Of a stretch of DNA of 64,000 nucleotides, positions 38,836 to 51,621 are shown piece after piece. Made by a program: the position numbers and the translations under genes. The stretch's first letter is position 1; each line of letters opens with the position of its first letter. The notes under the pieces were generated by a model. It ran no database searches, was not told the origin of the DNA, and saw nothing but the letters and a program-made list of their open reading frames with translations. The stretch spans positions 35,595,921 through 35,659,920 of the forward strand of contig CM017563.1 of the NCBI GenBank assembly GCA_007844125.1, written 5' to 3'. Source of the DNA: Sinonovacula constricta. Its lineage: Eukaryota; Mollusca; Bivalvia; Cardiida; Solecurtidae.

Positions 38836-40219
38836 CTTAGTTTTAATACCCTTGATTGTTAAAAGTTAATAATTATGGCTATGGCTATTCTAAATAACAA
38901 GTGACAAGCTATGCTACTTTATTCCTTACTCAAATGTGTATGTTCGATACTAGAGCTCTGTCTCCTGCGTGAAAAGGCTTGATTCAACTGCTTTGACAAT
39001 TTTGAATAGGTATCTGTCAGCTTTTCTGTATTTGGGATAGGTCTCATTTCTTTGTTTCTCATCACACAGCTAGTTAACTTGCTTGGTTGGTTTTATCTTT
39101 GTCTAGTGCTAATTCAAATGGAAAATATGCTGAAATTCTCATACGACTATGTCATATCTTTGTGTCTTCGTATTCAATTAAATCAAAGTGGAGGACATAC
39201 ACAATGATAAAATATTAATCTATTATGCTGGATTTAATACAGCGCGCATTTGCCGTTAAAATTGTATTCAAGCTGGTTTGCTTGTACCTTTTGGGTATTG
39301 TCAATAGTTAAATATTAGAGCAAGAAACGTTTATTGAACGATAATTGGACAGAACAAGTATTTGGTTACACTTAAGACCGATTTTATCATTCTAGTTTCA
39401 GACGTTGTTTAAGGAAGATAATTTCAAAGCTTGAGTATAACAAAAGAAATAGTGCTCTCTAAATGGGTTGATGTATCCGGAAACTTCATAAAGCACTAAA
39501 TCAGTCCGAGTCACATTTCTTTCGGACAAAAGACAATTAGTTTTCTTTTTTACATTTAAAAGTCATAAGAGAACAGAGGGACTTGACTTTTTACTTGATT
39601 CAACCCTAGCATTTGTTGCAAAGAACGTATATTTCTCGCCATCGATAAATCCGAGACAAGTATACAATCTTTAGTGATAAACTCTAAGTAACTTAACCTT
39701 ACGAGACGAAGAAAATATTGATGATCATTGAAATAAACCCCGTAATAAAGATATTAAGCTAGAGGTTCGGACGATTACAAAATTATTCATATAAATCATT
39801 TTATTAAGCCTTATCTAATTAGATCGTTAATTCAAATTATGAAGCGATTTATTAATGAACTGTTTCCGCTTCAGACATGATGTCTTCATTACATTTGACT
39901 TTTTATGTTTTATTTACATTCTACAATTTATTTTATGTACAAGATTTGCTATGGAAACGGTATTCATCTGAAGAAACTCAATCATGTTCTGTGGTATATA
40001 TATATTTGCCTAAATTTGAGGTGTTGTTTCGTGTATATCATATGAATTCTACTCATTTGTGTATCACGATGAAGCATATATTTACGGTACTTCGATGGGT
40101 TGATATTGGAATATCAATGTATCACAAGGTCCTATGAAAATTGTAACATTGGAAAAAACTGAAAACATTAAACCATTGTTATATTAAAGCACACGACCTC
40201 TCCAACCATCTTCGTTAAA

Positions 40220-40345
40220 AAAAATTAATATGACAAGGTCCTATGAGTATTGCAACAAATACTAAAACATTTAAAAATCACTGGACAAAGATTGCAAAAA
40301 ACAAGAGCCGAGACTTTGCATTAAAAAAGGAAACTGCCTTGACAT
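40220..40345 (+). repeat. repeat A, truncated copy
   Basis: The head AATATGACAAGGTCCTATGA and a degraded middle are present, and the hairpin core is missing. Confidence 0.55.
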
Positions 40346-40435
40346 TGTCACTTCTCATAATTAGGATATAGAAATGCATATTTATTTGGTAGAATGGAAC
40401 CTGGTCATACTGTGTATAATGATGTTTACAATGGT

Positions 40436-40670
40436 AAGATTATATGACAAAGTGATATGTGCATTGCAACATATACCAAACATTGAGAAGGCACAGGACA
40501 CACGTGTTCACATGCAAGTCAAAGAAAAAAGTAAGATCATATCTGTAATGAGTCATTTTACCAAAAGAGCAAAACCAACGGTTAATGAATTGGATCTGTC
40601 AATTAACAAAAGGGACCGACTTGGGTGCCTTAACGGTTTTGCAGAGCTCTAACCTCAGGTATCTCCCAAA
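40436..40670 (+). repeat. repeat A copy with open frame
   Basis: The copy carries the head TATATGACAAAGTGATATGT and the core. Unlike other copies it sits inside a 92-codon open frame that reads YDKVICALQHIPNIEKAQDT, then KRDRLGCLNGF. Whether any copy is coding is unknown. Confidence 0.65.
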
Positions 40671-42875
40671 TGCAAGCAATTAAAAGAAAACCAATCTATT
40701 TAAATAAAAAATACAAAGGAATAATGCAATAATACAGGGTACATTTTTATTAATAAACATTTAAAATAAGATTATAAGGACAAGATGTCTTATCAGCATC
40801 AGTAAATCGGTAAAGTTCACATTTCTTGACTTGATTAAAATATTGCCCTTTCATTCATTCTTTTTTAGTTTGATAAATATACTCGCAACACCATTTGCAT
40901 AAGCGAACGAGATGACTTAAGGACAGAATATTTAACTGCTGCTGACGAAAACTGCTGCTGACAAAAATGAATATATTACTCTTAGTGCCTTCATCATGTC
41001 AAGTCCAGTTACATATATTCTAGACAATATGTCAGACTTATTTATGTCACAGAAGATGTAATATTTCTATAGAGAGGTCCCACATTTGCATCTCCATTGA
41101 TATAAATTGACAACATTTCTAGTCAGCTATTTAAATTTTAAAAAGAAACTGTAGCATATTTAATAATATACATAGCGTCATACACTTCAGACAAATCACG
41201 TATTTTAAGAAAGTTAAAACTATTGTTAAAACATACTTTAACGATATACTGCAGAGTAATATGAGATCTTTGGAAATAATAATCCTTACAGAGGATAACT
41301 ATCTCATATCACGTATACGTAAACGTAAAATTTATTAGAAGCAGTTATAATTTATGCCATAATCGAACTTCAAATATTTACAATGATTGAAAAGCAAAAA
41401 AAAAAATAGTTCATGTTTAACAGTCTATCGTAGATAGAATGGTCAGATATTTCTGATGCTTTTATACTTTTGGGGGTAGGTCTTAAAAGAATAATGCAAT
41501 TATTATAACAATTTTTCAAGATGGACATAAAATGTATGGTTAACCGTCAATTAATGACATGCGTGAGTGTTCAGAAAAGTTATATTTGTCTTTTTACAGT
41601 GCAGTTTAGATAAATATTAAAGTACAGTTAACGATCGCTGAAACTGTTTATAACGCGTGAGCAACTTAATATTTTGACGTATTGGGGCTTCATAAAAGAA
41701 CGCAACATCATTCTATGATTACGATCTTATTAATGAAAGTTACATTTTTCAATTTAACAACCGTGAGTACTTCTCTCTACCACTTCCAAATCTACTCTCC
41801 TATGCGTAGCTCATCTCATTTCCTTCTTTTCCTATAGTGCACTCCTAATATATATATTCTAATCTAATTGCTCATCCGAACTGAGCTCACATATATTTTT
41901 GACGATCGTGGCATTTCTACAGTGCACAACTCACGCTTTCCGCCAATATTTTGACATATTCATCAATCACAGTCCCGAATCGTACCTCTTTATTGCCAAT
42001 TTACTAGTTTCCGGTGCGTCATAGTATATTTCCTTGTTTGATTTTTAATGATGTTATTTTTTGCCCTGGTTTAAGTAAACCTTTTGGACTAAGTTTAATT
42101 AAACGGCACAATGTCTTTAACTAACCAATTATAATTTAACTGAAAACTACCAACACATTTATTATTTTCTTGAAAAGTAATTAATATGGTTATATAACAT
42201 TACAATATGCGAGTACAATCTGATTATTTTGCAGACTTCCAGCCGACAACTGCCTTCCTCTTGAGTATGACGTCAACCAAATGACCCTATCAATGTCGGT
42301 ATGTATCGACCCGATTTCGTTTAGAGTAAATATTGTGTAGTCATCATGTTGCAAGACTTACATTACAATAATAATCCTACTTATATTTTCCAAAAATTTC
42401 CCCCGAAAAGGATGTCAGAAACTAGGGTATTCAAAATGTAATTTTGTGCTTCAGCTGTAAATAATGGTACATTTGCGACATGTTTGCTCTTAAATTTTTT
42501 ATTTCAACGACCTTATCAATATTTATGATGCGTACACACAGAGATAAATGTGTTAAAGCCTTTGCCTGAGGTCAAAATTTGTCATTCTCTTCTCTACTTC
42601 TCAAAAAAACAATCACACTGTTTTGTTGTTTGTACTGAAAGTACACATGGACAATATTGTCAAGATTACTTGCTGAAAGCGTTATTTTGAGCGAGACTTT
42701 CTTCCTCGATGTTTGTCTGTAGTTGTTATTTTTGTTGTTGTTGATGTTTATTTTTCATTTATGTTTTGATTGTTTATGATGCATATTCCGGTACAATTTT
42801 AGTTTTATATGCAAAGTCCGCCGCAGCGCAGGTCAGCTAGAAGATCTCTCTACATGAAACACCAGGACTCAAGCA
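40671..42875. other. no gene or named repeat seen
   Basis: AT-rich sequence with short open frames only. Nothing recognised on either strand. Confidence 0.5.
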
Positions 42876-43158
42876 ATTTATTTATTCATTTACTGGGCCA
42901 ATCGTCCCATCAGTAGTATTACAGTTTTATGGAGACGAGGCACACTTGAAGCAGCTATAGTGCTGCCTTCACTGTGTATATATGTCGTGAACACCTGTCA
43001 TGACATCATACCCAGTCACATTATCCTGACACCGAGCTAACTAGTCCTAGAGAGCTATACCACTACCATTTTAACGACTTTGGTGTGCCGCAGTTCGGGA
43101 CTGAGCTCGGGGCCTCCCCTACCCAGAGTTCTCTACCGATTGCGCTACTAGGTCCAGT
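42876..43158 (-). mobile_element. tRNA-derived SINE, family B
   Basis: Reverse-strand element whose head resembles a tRNA (TAGCGCAATCGGTAGAGA), with a degraded B-box (GAGCTCAGTCCCGAACTG). The body runs to a tail in the TACTGATGGGACGATTGGCC region. Similar copies lie at 45.8, 46.7 and 51.3 kb. Confidence 0.7.
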
Positions 43159-44097
43159 GTGATTCAGGCAAGCGCGACTTTTAAGGAAGCTGTTTTAGTC
43201 AACTCTCTTATTAATGCCATCTTATATTGATAATGTTGGCTTGAATCACTTTCAATAGAAATAATACATACACCATATTGGTAATTCACAGTGGGTATCA
43301 GTTTAATTCGCATCAATTATTAAACAGCAAAGCAACCATAAAACAGCATATGGCATGTTTACATGTAATGATTTTAAGCTCGTAATTTGTCTTAAAGCAA
43401 TTTGATGAGAATCATAACAGTAAAATCTTCATTGCTTTTATGAAACAGGATTCTATCGATGACTTATTTGTAATAGATTGTGGTAATGAAACAAAATGAC
43501 AATGAATAGTTTACATGCAAATTACGGGCTTAAACTTTTAAACGATATTATTAGGCTTCTGTATGTAAATTGTTACATGTGTATGCATGTTTATATAGCA
43601 TCAAATATTTAGCTCTCCAATGGATTGATTTTGTTTGAAATTGTTAGCAATTGATGTACGTTAGTGCCATGTCATAGAACTTGTATACGAAATAGGTCTT
43701 TGGGGCGGTTTCTATTTGTTTTTCTTCTATTTTGTGTAATGTGTCGTTTTAGAGATTTGTCGTTTTATCTTTAACCTCCGGGTGGCATGTGTCTATGTTT
43801 ATATATTGCAGCACCTCCCCACATTTTGGTATTTGAGCATGAAACAAGCTACGAAACAAAAGCCAGATATGTTAAATGTTTGAAATCGTTTGGAATTCAT
43901 TAAATGGATAGGGTTTTTTACGAAATATTGCTATAAGTACGCTCTAGAAAACATTTATGTCGTTGGAGGTTCTTTCTATATGATGACATACATGAAAAGA
44001 TGCATTTAATCGGGATATTGATTGCAGAAGAAGTGTATGTTCAGGAATCAACACCTAATAGTATTCGTACAATAGCCAAACTAAACTCTGTTGTTTT

Positions 44098-44404
44098 GTG
44101 ATGTGGGATGGGGATGGGATGGGATTTGCAGGCATTTTTGCCGATACTGTGCAGCGACATTTCTATCATTGTAGCACAGAGGCACTTATTAGGTGCCCAA
44201 GGACTGAACCCGACCGGTCCATTATACTGACACCGACGAGTGAGGCGTAATGCTGTCCCATTAGCCCGAGCGTTAGGAGGGAAGCCACTACTACCAACTT
44301 TAAAGTCTTTGGTTTGACCCGGCCGGGGTTCGAACCCGCGACCTCCCGATCCGCAATCCGACGCTCTACCAATTGAGCTATTGCGGCCGGTGATGTGATG
44401 TGGG
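44098..44404 (-). mobile_element. tRNA-derived SINE, family C, full length, with target duplication
   Basis: The reverse strand starts GGCCGCAATAGCTCAATTGG then TAGAGC (A-box) and has the B-box GCGGGTTCGAACCCCGG, followed by a body of about 220 bp and a CATCCC-rich tail. A direct repeat GTGATGTGGG at 44,098-44,107 and 44,395-44,404 flanks it, the mark of retrotransposition. Its translation IAQLVERRIADREVAGSNPG is an artefact of the tRNA-like head. Confidence 0.85.
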
Positions 44405-45778
44405 GAACCAAAATAAATGACAGCGTTGAATGTATCAATAGGTATACAATGTGCATGCTTTCAGGAAATGCGCAAAAATAACACGAAGTCTAGTGACAAT
44501 AGTTTGTTATGAATTATTTGTTCGAATCATTTTTATAATATAGACATTGTGCGGGATTAGGAAAAAGGCAATGTTTTTGTCTAAGGACGTACCTAACATA
44601 TACCGGAGTGTTTTGGACGTGTTAATGTCACTCTCTTCTTGACATATGACGTATGGACTATTGCAAAGCAATAGTACGCGATTATCGGACTGGTGCCTTT
44701 CTTGTGTAAGAATTCCCCGTGTTTGTCTGGATGCGCAGATCAGACACGTTTCGGACAACAGCATTTATGCTGTTGCTGTCTATAGTGTGTTACCATTTGT
44801 ATATCGGTGAGAATATAGAAATACAATAATTGTGAACTGTGAACCTGACGATGCAAATGACCAGCATTCACCATATTATTCAACACGTAATTTACTTTCC
44901 AAATTAAAATATAAATATTTATTATCATTCACCTATCAGCCTAAAATCTTGTTGACACATGTATTGACCTTTGCATTTACCGTCATTTATGTTATTCACA
45001 CTCGACCAAATATGTTAGCTGACTGTTCACATTTTTTCACCTCGTTTTATCAATATTTAAGATTACTTTTATAAACCTTCCAGTGTACTTTTAAACGTTG
45101 AATACTAAACTTAAATGAAAATGCTCTTTGAGAAACACAAAACTAAATATACTAAATCTATTTGCATTCAACACTTACAAAATATCCTGCGTGGACCGTA
45201 ACAGCGAAAAAAACAGCACATAAATATCTTAAATCTGATTCTGAAGGGTTAACAAAAACACTATTTATAGAAAATCACCTAATTGCTATAGCTTTGTTTC
45301 TGCGAATTCCTCTGTACAATTATCCAAATTCGTTTTATCAATATCTGCCTGGAATTCAACTCATTTCCGTCCTGTATTTATTGTCACTGTTATTGAAAAG
45401 CAATTCTGCAATCGCCAATATCGCAGCTACATATTATTTTTTAAACTACACGTTGATGCTTTTTGTTTTTTCTATCGTATTTCACTATACAAGTACACAT
45501 AATATGAGCCTGCAGAGACTCTGCATTAATCACATCCTTTGTTGTCACTGTTACATAACAACAGTTTGTGAACCTCAATAGAACTGTGGCAGATTGAGTT
45601 TTAGCTTTACTTACAAAGCGTTGTTTGAACAGACTTTGGCAAATAATATAGCTTCAGATCAGGAGCAACTTCCTCTGGGAGCTGTAAAGGCGCTATTTGA
45701 TGTTGAATTCCTGGCAATATGGTAGGTATAGTCTGTATATTCATTTTCGCAAATGCAGCAAGATGGGCACAAGATTAT

Positions 45779-46089
45779 GTTTGTTTGTTTGTTTATTGGG
45801 TTTATCGTCGTCCCATCAACAGTATTTCAGTGATATGGAGACGGTGTCCACTTGAAGCAGATATAGTGCTGCATTCACTGTATATAGCATGCCGTGAAAA
45901 TCTTGCAATATACCACACCCAGTCACATTATCCTAACACTGGGCCAACCAGTCGTGAAGCTACTCTTATATTTGCTTGAGCGTTAGCATGGGAGCTATAC
46001 CACTACCATTTTAAACGACTTTGGTATGTCGTACCTGGGGCCTCCCGTAACTGGAGCCGACGCTTCACCAATCGCGCTACCAGGTCCGG
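45779..46089 (-). mobile_element. tRNA-derived SINE, family B
   Basis: Reverse-strand copy with head GCCGGACCTGGTAGCGCGAT. The tail end on the plus strand is GTTTGTTTGTTTATTGGG. It is well conserved against the 46.7-kb copy. Confidence 0.75.
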
Positions 46090-46686
46090 CAAACTTCTTT
46101 ATATCTCAACAGCATCTGATTTTCATGTGAAAAAGTATGTCACAATCAGGATAAAACATACTTGTAACGTGAGTTTTATTTTTAATTTAGGTATATTGTT
46201 TTTAAAAAACAACGAAAAACTCATTAGATACTACGAAAACGAAACACATCCATATCAATTTTGATTTCAAAGAAAGTAAATTATTAATGTTACAATAAGG
46301 ACAAAATTGGATCAAAACAATTCCCCTTTCGTTTCTTGAAACAAAATGACTTTGCGCCACTTTGATGTGAGGATCTCTATACTAGAAAAAAGTAGGCACA
46401 GTTTCAATATAAGATTTTACAGTCTTTAGCTGTTAAGTCGACGAGTTTTAATTATTTGTTCCATTTTAGGCATTCTATTCACGTCTTTCAATAGTTATTG
46501 GCTGCCTTGGAATAGGCCACACATTTGCTGGTCACTCAATCTATTTTTAAATGGTGCTAGGTTTAACAACCACCGAAAGTTTGTGGTCTGGGAACCTTTT
46601 GCTAATCTCGCTATTTCCAAACCATTTCTTTTTTTAAATGAGTACATTTAGTAAGACGTCGTTTCATTAGTAAAGAAGTTATTGTT

Positions 46687-47017
46687 ATGTTTGTTTGTAT
46701 GTTTATTTGTATATTGGGTTTATCGTCCCACCAACAGCATTTCAGTTATCTGGGTATGGTGTCCATTTGAAGCAGACATAAGGCTGCCTTCACTGTGTAT
46801 AGCATGCTGTGAACACATGAAATGAAACAACACCCAGTCATTTAATCCTTAAACAGGCCAACAGGGCGTGGAACTACCCTTAGATTTGCTTGAGCGTTAG
46901 CAAGGGAGCTATACCATTACCATTTTCACGACTTTGGTATGTCGCGGCCAGAGTTCGAACCCGGGGCCTCCCGTACCTGGAGCGGACGCTCTACCAATTG
47001 CGCTATCCGGTCCGGTG
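46687..47017 (-). mobile_element. tRNA-derived SINE, family B, best copy
   Basis: The reverse strand begins CACCGGACCGGATAGCGCAA then TTGGTAGAGC (A-box). The B-box is GGGTTCGAACTCTGGCC, spaced as in a tRNA. The body reads back to a GATAAACCCAATA tail. Confidence 0.82.
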
Positions 47018-48539
47018 TTTTTTGTTAAGCAGTTTTACAAAGAAACAAATCTGCACTCGTTGCTTAAATCCTGAATCCGATGACCTCATACTGTCTTCAC
47101 TTGCTCACAACCAAGGAATTAAAATAATTGTTTTTTGGCACGCACAGAAAAACATAAAATTTGCATTTGTCGAAAATACCATGGAAAATATAACCAAATT
47201 ACGGTAATTACGTTAATTTAATGGCCAAACTTAAAATGTGCATTATAGTTCACAATATGGCATTTTATGATATGTCTTATTTTTTGGTCAAACAGTCCTA
47301 AACTCATTACAAATTCAACAGGTAGTGATTTAATGTAATACTTATTGACTTAAACAAGGATGCATGATTTACAGATACATGTATGTGATCGTGCACTAAT
47401 TATCTGCACTAATTATCTGTCAAAAACTACGAACTGTCTTTTATATTTCATATTTCAAGATAAAAAAAATCATCAGCAAGTTTTTAAAAAAGTCCGAACT
47501 GTACTTTTGTCAACAAGAGAAACACAAGTTCCAGATAAACAAAGAATCTTATGTTTTCATTGGTTCGCACAGTGAGAGAAAGAGAGAGTAGATTATATGC
47601 AGAATCTGTCAAAATGACACCATCGTCGTATGACAGTAAAAGAGGAACCATTGAAGTAATTTCGTAACAAAACCCGCCCAGCTAATAACACTAGTCGTGC
47701 AGTTGAGTTATAAGTTAATGTGCATAGCAATCCGGTGCCTACTTAAAGTGAATATAAATAATTAACTGCGTTACTAATATGTGAAGATAATTACGGGAAT
47801 GCGAACATTACTGAACGTCTAACATCTTTCATACATACTTCCAACAATAGGTAAAGTGTACATCATGAGAACACATTCTTAATAGATAAGATAACCTGAA
47901 TTGATGTAATGATAGTTAAATTCTCCATTTCCAAATACGCAGGTTAAAGGCACCAACATGTGTTTGCTGGACAATTGTTATTTACAGTTGCAATGTAGCG
48001 GGGAAATGGTATTATATTTTTAGATCACTTAAGAAACAAATGATCAAGAAACATAGACGATCATGTTACATTTTTCAGGTCGGCTCTCAAGTTATACATT
48101 TATTAAAAATAAGTGAAGCTTAATTATTGTAAAGGAAAAACCTGTTCATTTCTATTGATATGTAATTTATGTCAAGTATTACAGTACCTTAGAATAAGAA
48201 TGACAAACAGCATAGTTTTGTGTTCTGAATTAATTTAACTTTTTCGGAGAATGCATACATATATACACATTACGCCTTAATTATTTATAAAGATTATGTG
48301 TAATTAATACAATGTATATCCCAGACTTATAAACAAGTATACCTGATTCGTTTGATCTGATAAATGATTATCTTTTGCTAAACTATTCATTTTCTATAAT
48401 TGAGTACACCAGCCAATCATCAACAAAGATGGATCATTGATACACTGCTGCAACAGTATTTCTTGTATCTTAATCAAACAAACTGGGCAAAATGTGAACA
48501 AAGCATTAGAAATCTTCTTCAATGTCTTGTTTTTTACAG

Positions 48540-48690
48540 AGTGTATGTCATGGGAAGTTTGGATAGGCGCATTATTACTGAGCTGATGTATGCCATAAGT
48601 TTGGCAGCCAGGGACTCGCAATTTGCTTTGCCTGTTTTCACAACGTTGACAGCTAACTGCGGGAACATGATCAATAATATAGACTAATAC
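48540..48690 (+). other. conserved duplicated block with exon-like start
   Basis: After a pyrimidine run and TTTTTTACAG the frame reads MGSLDRRIITELMYAISLAA, then QFALPVFTTLTANCG, to a stop. A decayed counterpart at 56,540-56,670 keeps ELSYVINL, then LPVSTLLT. It could be an old exon or a transposon piece. The function is not recognised. Confidence 0.3.
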
Positions 48691-50610
48691 ACATCAGCTT
48701 GGAAGTATATTTTCTCAATGTATTGTCAAGTAGAAAACGTGTAGGCGGGAAACAATTGTTCAAGGGTAAACTGCTCTGATAGAATAATTTTAAACAAAAA
48801 TTATTAGTAATAATAATAATAATTAGGTAAAATACGAATAAAGTATTTAACTCGCAATTAACAAAGGTTCTGCCAAATGTTAGAATAAGACATGTTATTA
48901 AATGTACCTATAGTAGCAATCTGAATTCCGAATTCTTGACCATATTGCATAAGATCTGATACAATGCACAGGAGGAATATCTAGACGGAAATAATTTCTC
49001 TGATAAACATAATATTAATAGGCAAAGGGGGCTTAGAAAGTTGAGTTTATCCTTTACTCTAGTAATTTATGTAGCATTATCTTACACACCATCCTTATTT
49101 AAAATGTGCTTTTACTATAGCTTTTCAAGGTAAACGAGTCACGAAAAATGTTCATTTTTTATCTAGCCTCAAACTATTTTTTTGTATTTTTATATTACAA
49201 GTTAATCAAATAAAAATTGAATAATAATAGTAATAATAATAAGGATTTGCATCTCAAGCAAACAATAACAACAGCGAAATTCGTTCTTGCATTTACTGTT
49301 ATGCATAAGTTAGTGTTCATCGTTTTAAATTGCATTGTTTAAATTATTTTGGTTTTGTATTCAATGGTATTAATTTATTAACACTATTTATGTGAACTTT
49401 TGCATGCTTTGTTTGTTGTTTGCATCAATTTCACAAATATTCTGATTATGAAAATCATCTCTAGGCTATTTCTTAAATACAGTTCATCTTCTATTTTTAT
49501 CTATGTGGTTGTAATTACTATTTCTGAAACTTCTTTGCTTAACGTCAGTTAGTAATTTTTATTTTATTTTGACCAAAACAGAGGCCATAACCGATTATTC
49601 CTCGTGTTGAAAGCTCAAAAACTGCCAACGTGTCAGAAAGTTGAAAATTTCACATAAGAAAAATAAATGCTTTTTGACAGTTTCTATTACAAACCGCTGT
49701 TAAACGTAATGAATTTTCCTATGAAGTGTTACTTAAAGTACATGTGACCCGTGTCTGTTCAGGACTTTTATAATTCACTTAGTTGCCCTCATTACAGTTA
49801 CTTGGTAAACCGATGTGTTTATTTTATTGTCATTGCCTAAAGCCACCTCTCTTTTTGTTCTTGTTTGAACGACTTCTTCAAAAAGTACAATTATACGAAG
49901 TCGGATAGTTTTTTTGCATGAAGAAACAACGTGAAGATTTTGGAGTAAGGTCTGTTGTTTGAGAATGTATGCCGTCAAGTTTTGGCTTCATTGCATGGAC
50001 ACAAGAATGACCATATTTAAGAGGAGAGAGTCAGAACTCATACAAATGATTTGGAAGAAGCAACGGGGCACCACAGGTCAGCAAAAAAAACTCCTCACAA
50101 GAATGTGTGGAATCGGGACTAGAGACCACGTATTGACGAACTAAGTAGTTACAGTCGACGACTTTTTGCCTTGAAAGATTGGATTATATGTCAATATTTT
50201 TCTTATGTATATGCCAATGTTTTAACTATGTCGTAGTTTTAAAATAAACATTTGGAATTATTTATTAGAAAAAAAAAGAAGTGATGAATATCCACAATGA
50301 ACTCAAACCTAAATAAATAATTATAAAACAAGAAACTCGTCATTTTTAATCGATTTTTAAACAATCCAAAAACGGAGTAATCTGGTTGCATTTTACGTCA
50401 ACAATACAGACACAATAGAACCGTTCCTAACATGTGTGCCTTTAATGAATTAATCATTAATTCCGTTGTACATTAAACTTTACAAAAAATAAAACAACAT
50501 CATTTTTTGTATTACATGGGGCAACAATTTTGCAATGTTTTTCAATGTTTACACTCTTGGGCTGTAATTAAGGGTAGAAAAAAATGAAGAAAGGTAAAAA
50601 CGGAGCATAT

Positions 50611-50702
50611 ATGTACAATACAGACTCAAGCTAACGAAAAATACCAGTGAATATTGATGTACAATACAGACTCAAGCTAACGAAATATACCAGAGAACAT
50701 TG
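50611..50702. repeat. 46-bp tandem duplication
   Basis: ATGTACAATACAGACTCAAG starts at 50,611 and again at 50,657. The two 46-bp units differ at only a few positions, so the duplication is recent. Confidence 0.9.
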
Positions 50703-51330
50703 GTTATACATATCATGATACTTATAACTTTAGATAAGGAAGTTATCTTATTAGAAATGTAATAGTCTAGAAATGTTAACTAAAATACATTTGTTTTTCA
50801 AAAATCATGATTGTAGAATAATCCATCTGATAGCTATTGTTCTTAATTTAAGTTGTATGCATCATAAATTCTAAATGCGATCATGTTTTGCTTTTTATGC
50901 TTTTTATGACCAAAAAGAAGGAAATTAATACTGCTATACATTATATTTATTATACTGGGAAAAAACTAGTATGTGTTAATAAAATAACAGAATATTTTGG
51001 TCATAAAAAAGCAAAAAGGTCATCGCATATATATTTATGCGGGTTATATTTTCAGCTGTATGACATGACATTACACTAATTAGGATGCAATGCAATTTGT
51101 TCTGGTATTAACCGCTGGGATTTTCTGTGTTAGAGCCTGCTAGGCTTTTCTGTACAAATATACACAGCTGCGTTGTTCATGTCAACAATGTTCCACCGGA
51201 TAATTGGCCGTTAGTTTTTATGCTCAAGTAAGGATGAATTATTCGTAATAAGAACTGTGCATGTATGATCTGCAGTTAGGTTACAATAAAACTGACAAGC
51301 TATGCAATCATCTTTGAAATCACATTACAT

Positions 51331-51621
51331 TTTATTTATTTGTTTGATTATTGAGTTTATCGTCACTTCAACAGTATTTCAGTTATCTGGAGACAGTGTT
51401 TACGTGAAGCAGATATAGTGCTGAAATTACTGTTGATAGCATGCCGTGAATACCTGGCATAATAACACACCCAGTCACATTATCCTGACACCGGGCCAAT
51501 TAGTCATGGAACTGCCCTTATATTTGCTTGAGCGTTATCAAGAGTGCTATACCATAGCTATTTTAACGACGATTGAACCCGGGGCCCCCAGTACCTCTTC
51601 CTATCTTGCTACTATGTCCGG
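51331..51621 (-). mobile_element. tRNA-derived SINE, family B, degraded
   Basis: The same body as the other family B copies is present (ACAGTATTTCAGTTATCTGG on the plus strand; AGTCACATTATCCTGACACC). The tRNA-like head is partly deleted, with the B-box reduced to GGGTTCAATCG. Confidence 0.7.

Noticed and set aside
44330..44391. Functional tRNA gene (A- and B-boxes present)
   Set aside because: The anticodon stem does not fold cleanly, and the sequence continues into a SINE body with flanking target duplications.
44166..44456. Frame containing IAQLVERRIADREVAGSNPG
   Set aside because: This peptide comes from translating the tRNA-like head of a SINE; it is not a protein gene.
45162..45581. 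139-codon open frame on the plus strand
   Set aside because: No recognised domain, hydrophobic composition typical of AT-rich chance frames, no splice or promoter context, and no counterpart in the duplicated blocks.
46940..47017. Functional tRNA gene on the minus strand
   Set aside because: Same boxes and body as three other SINE copies; no clean cloverleaf.
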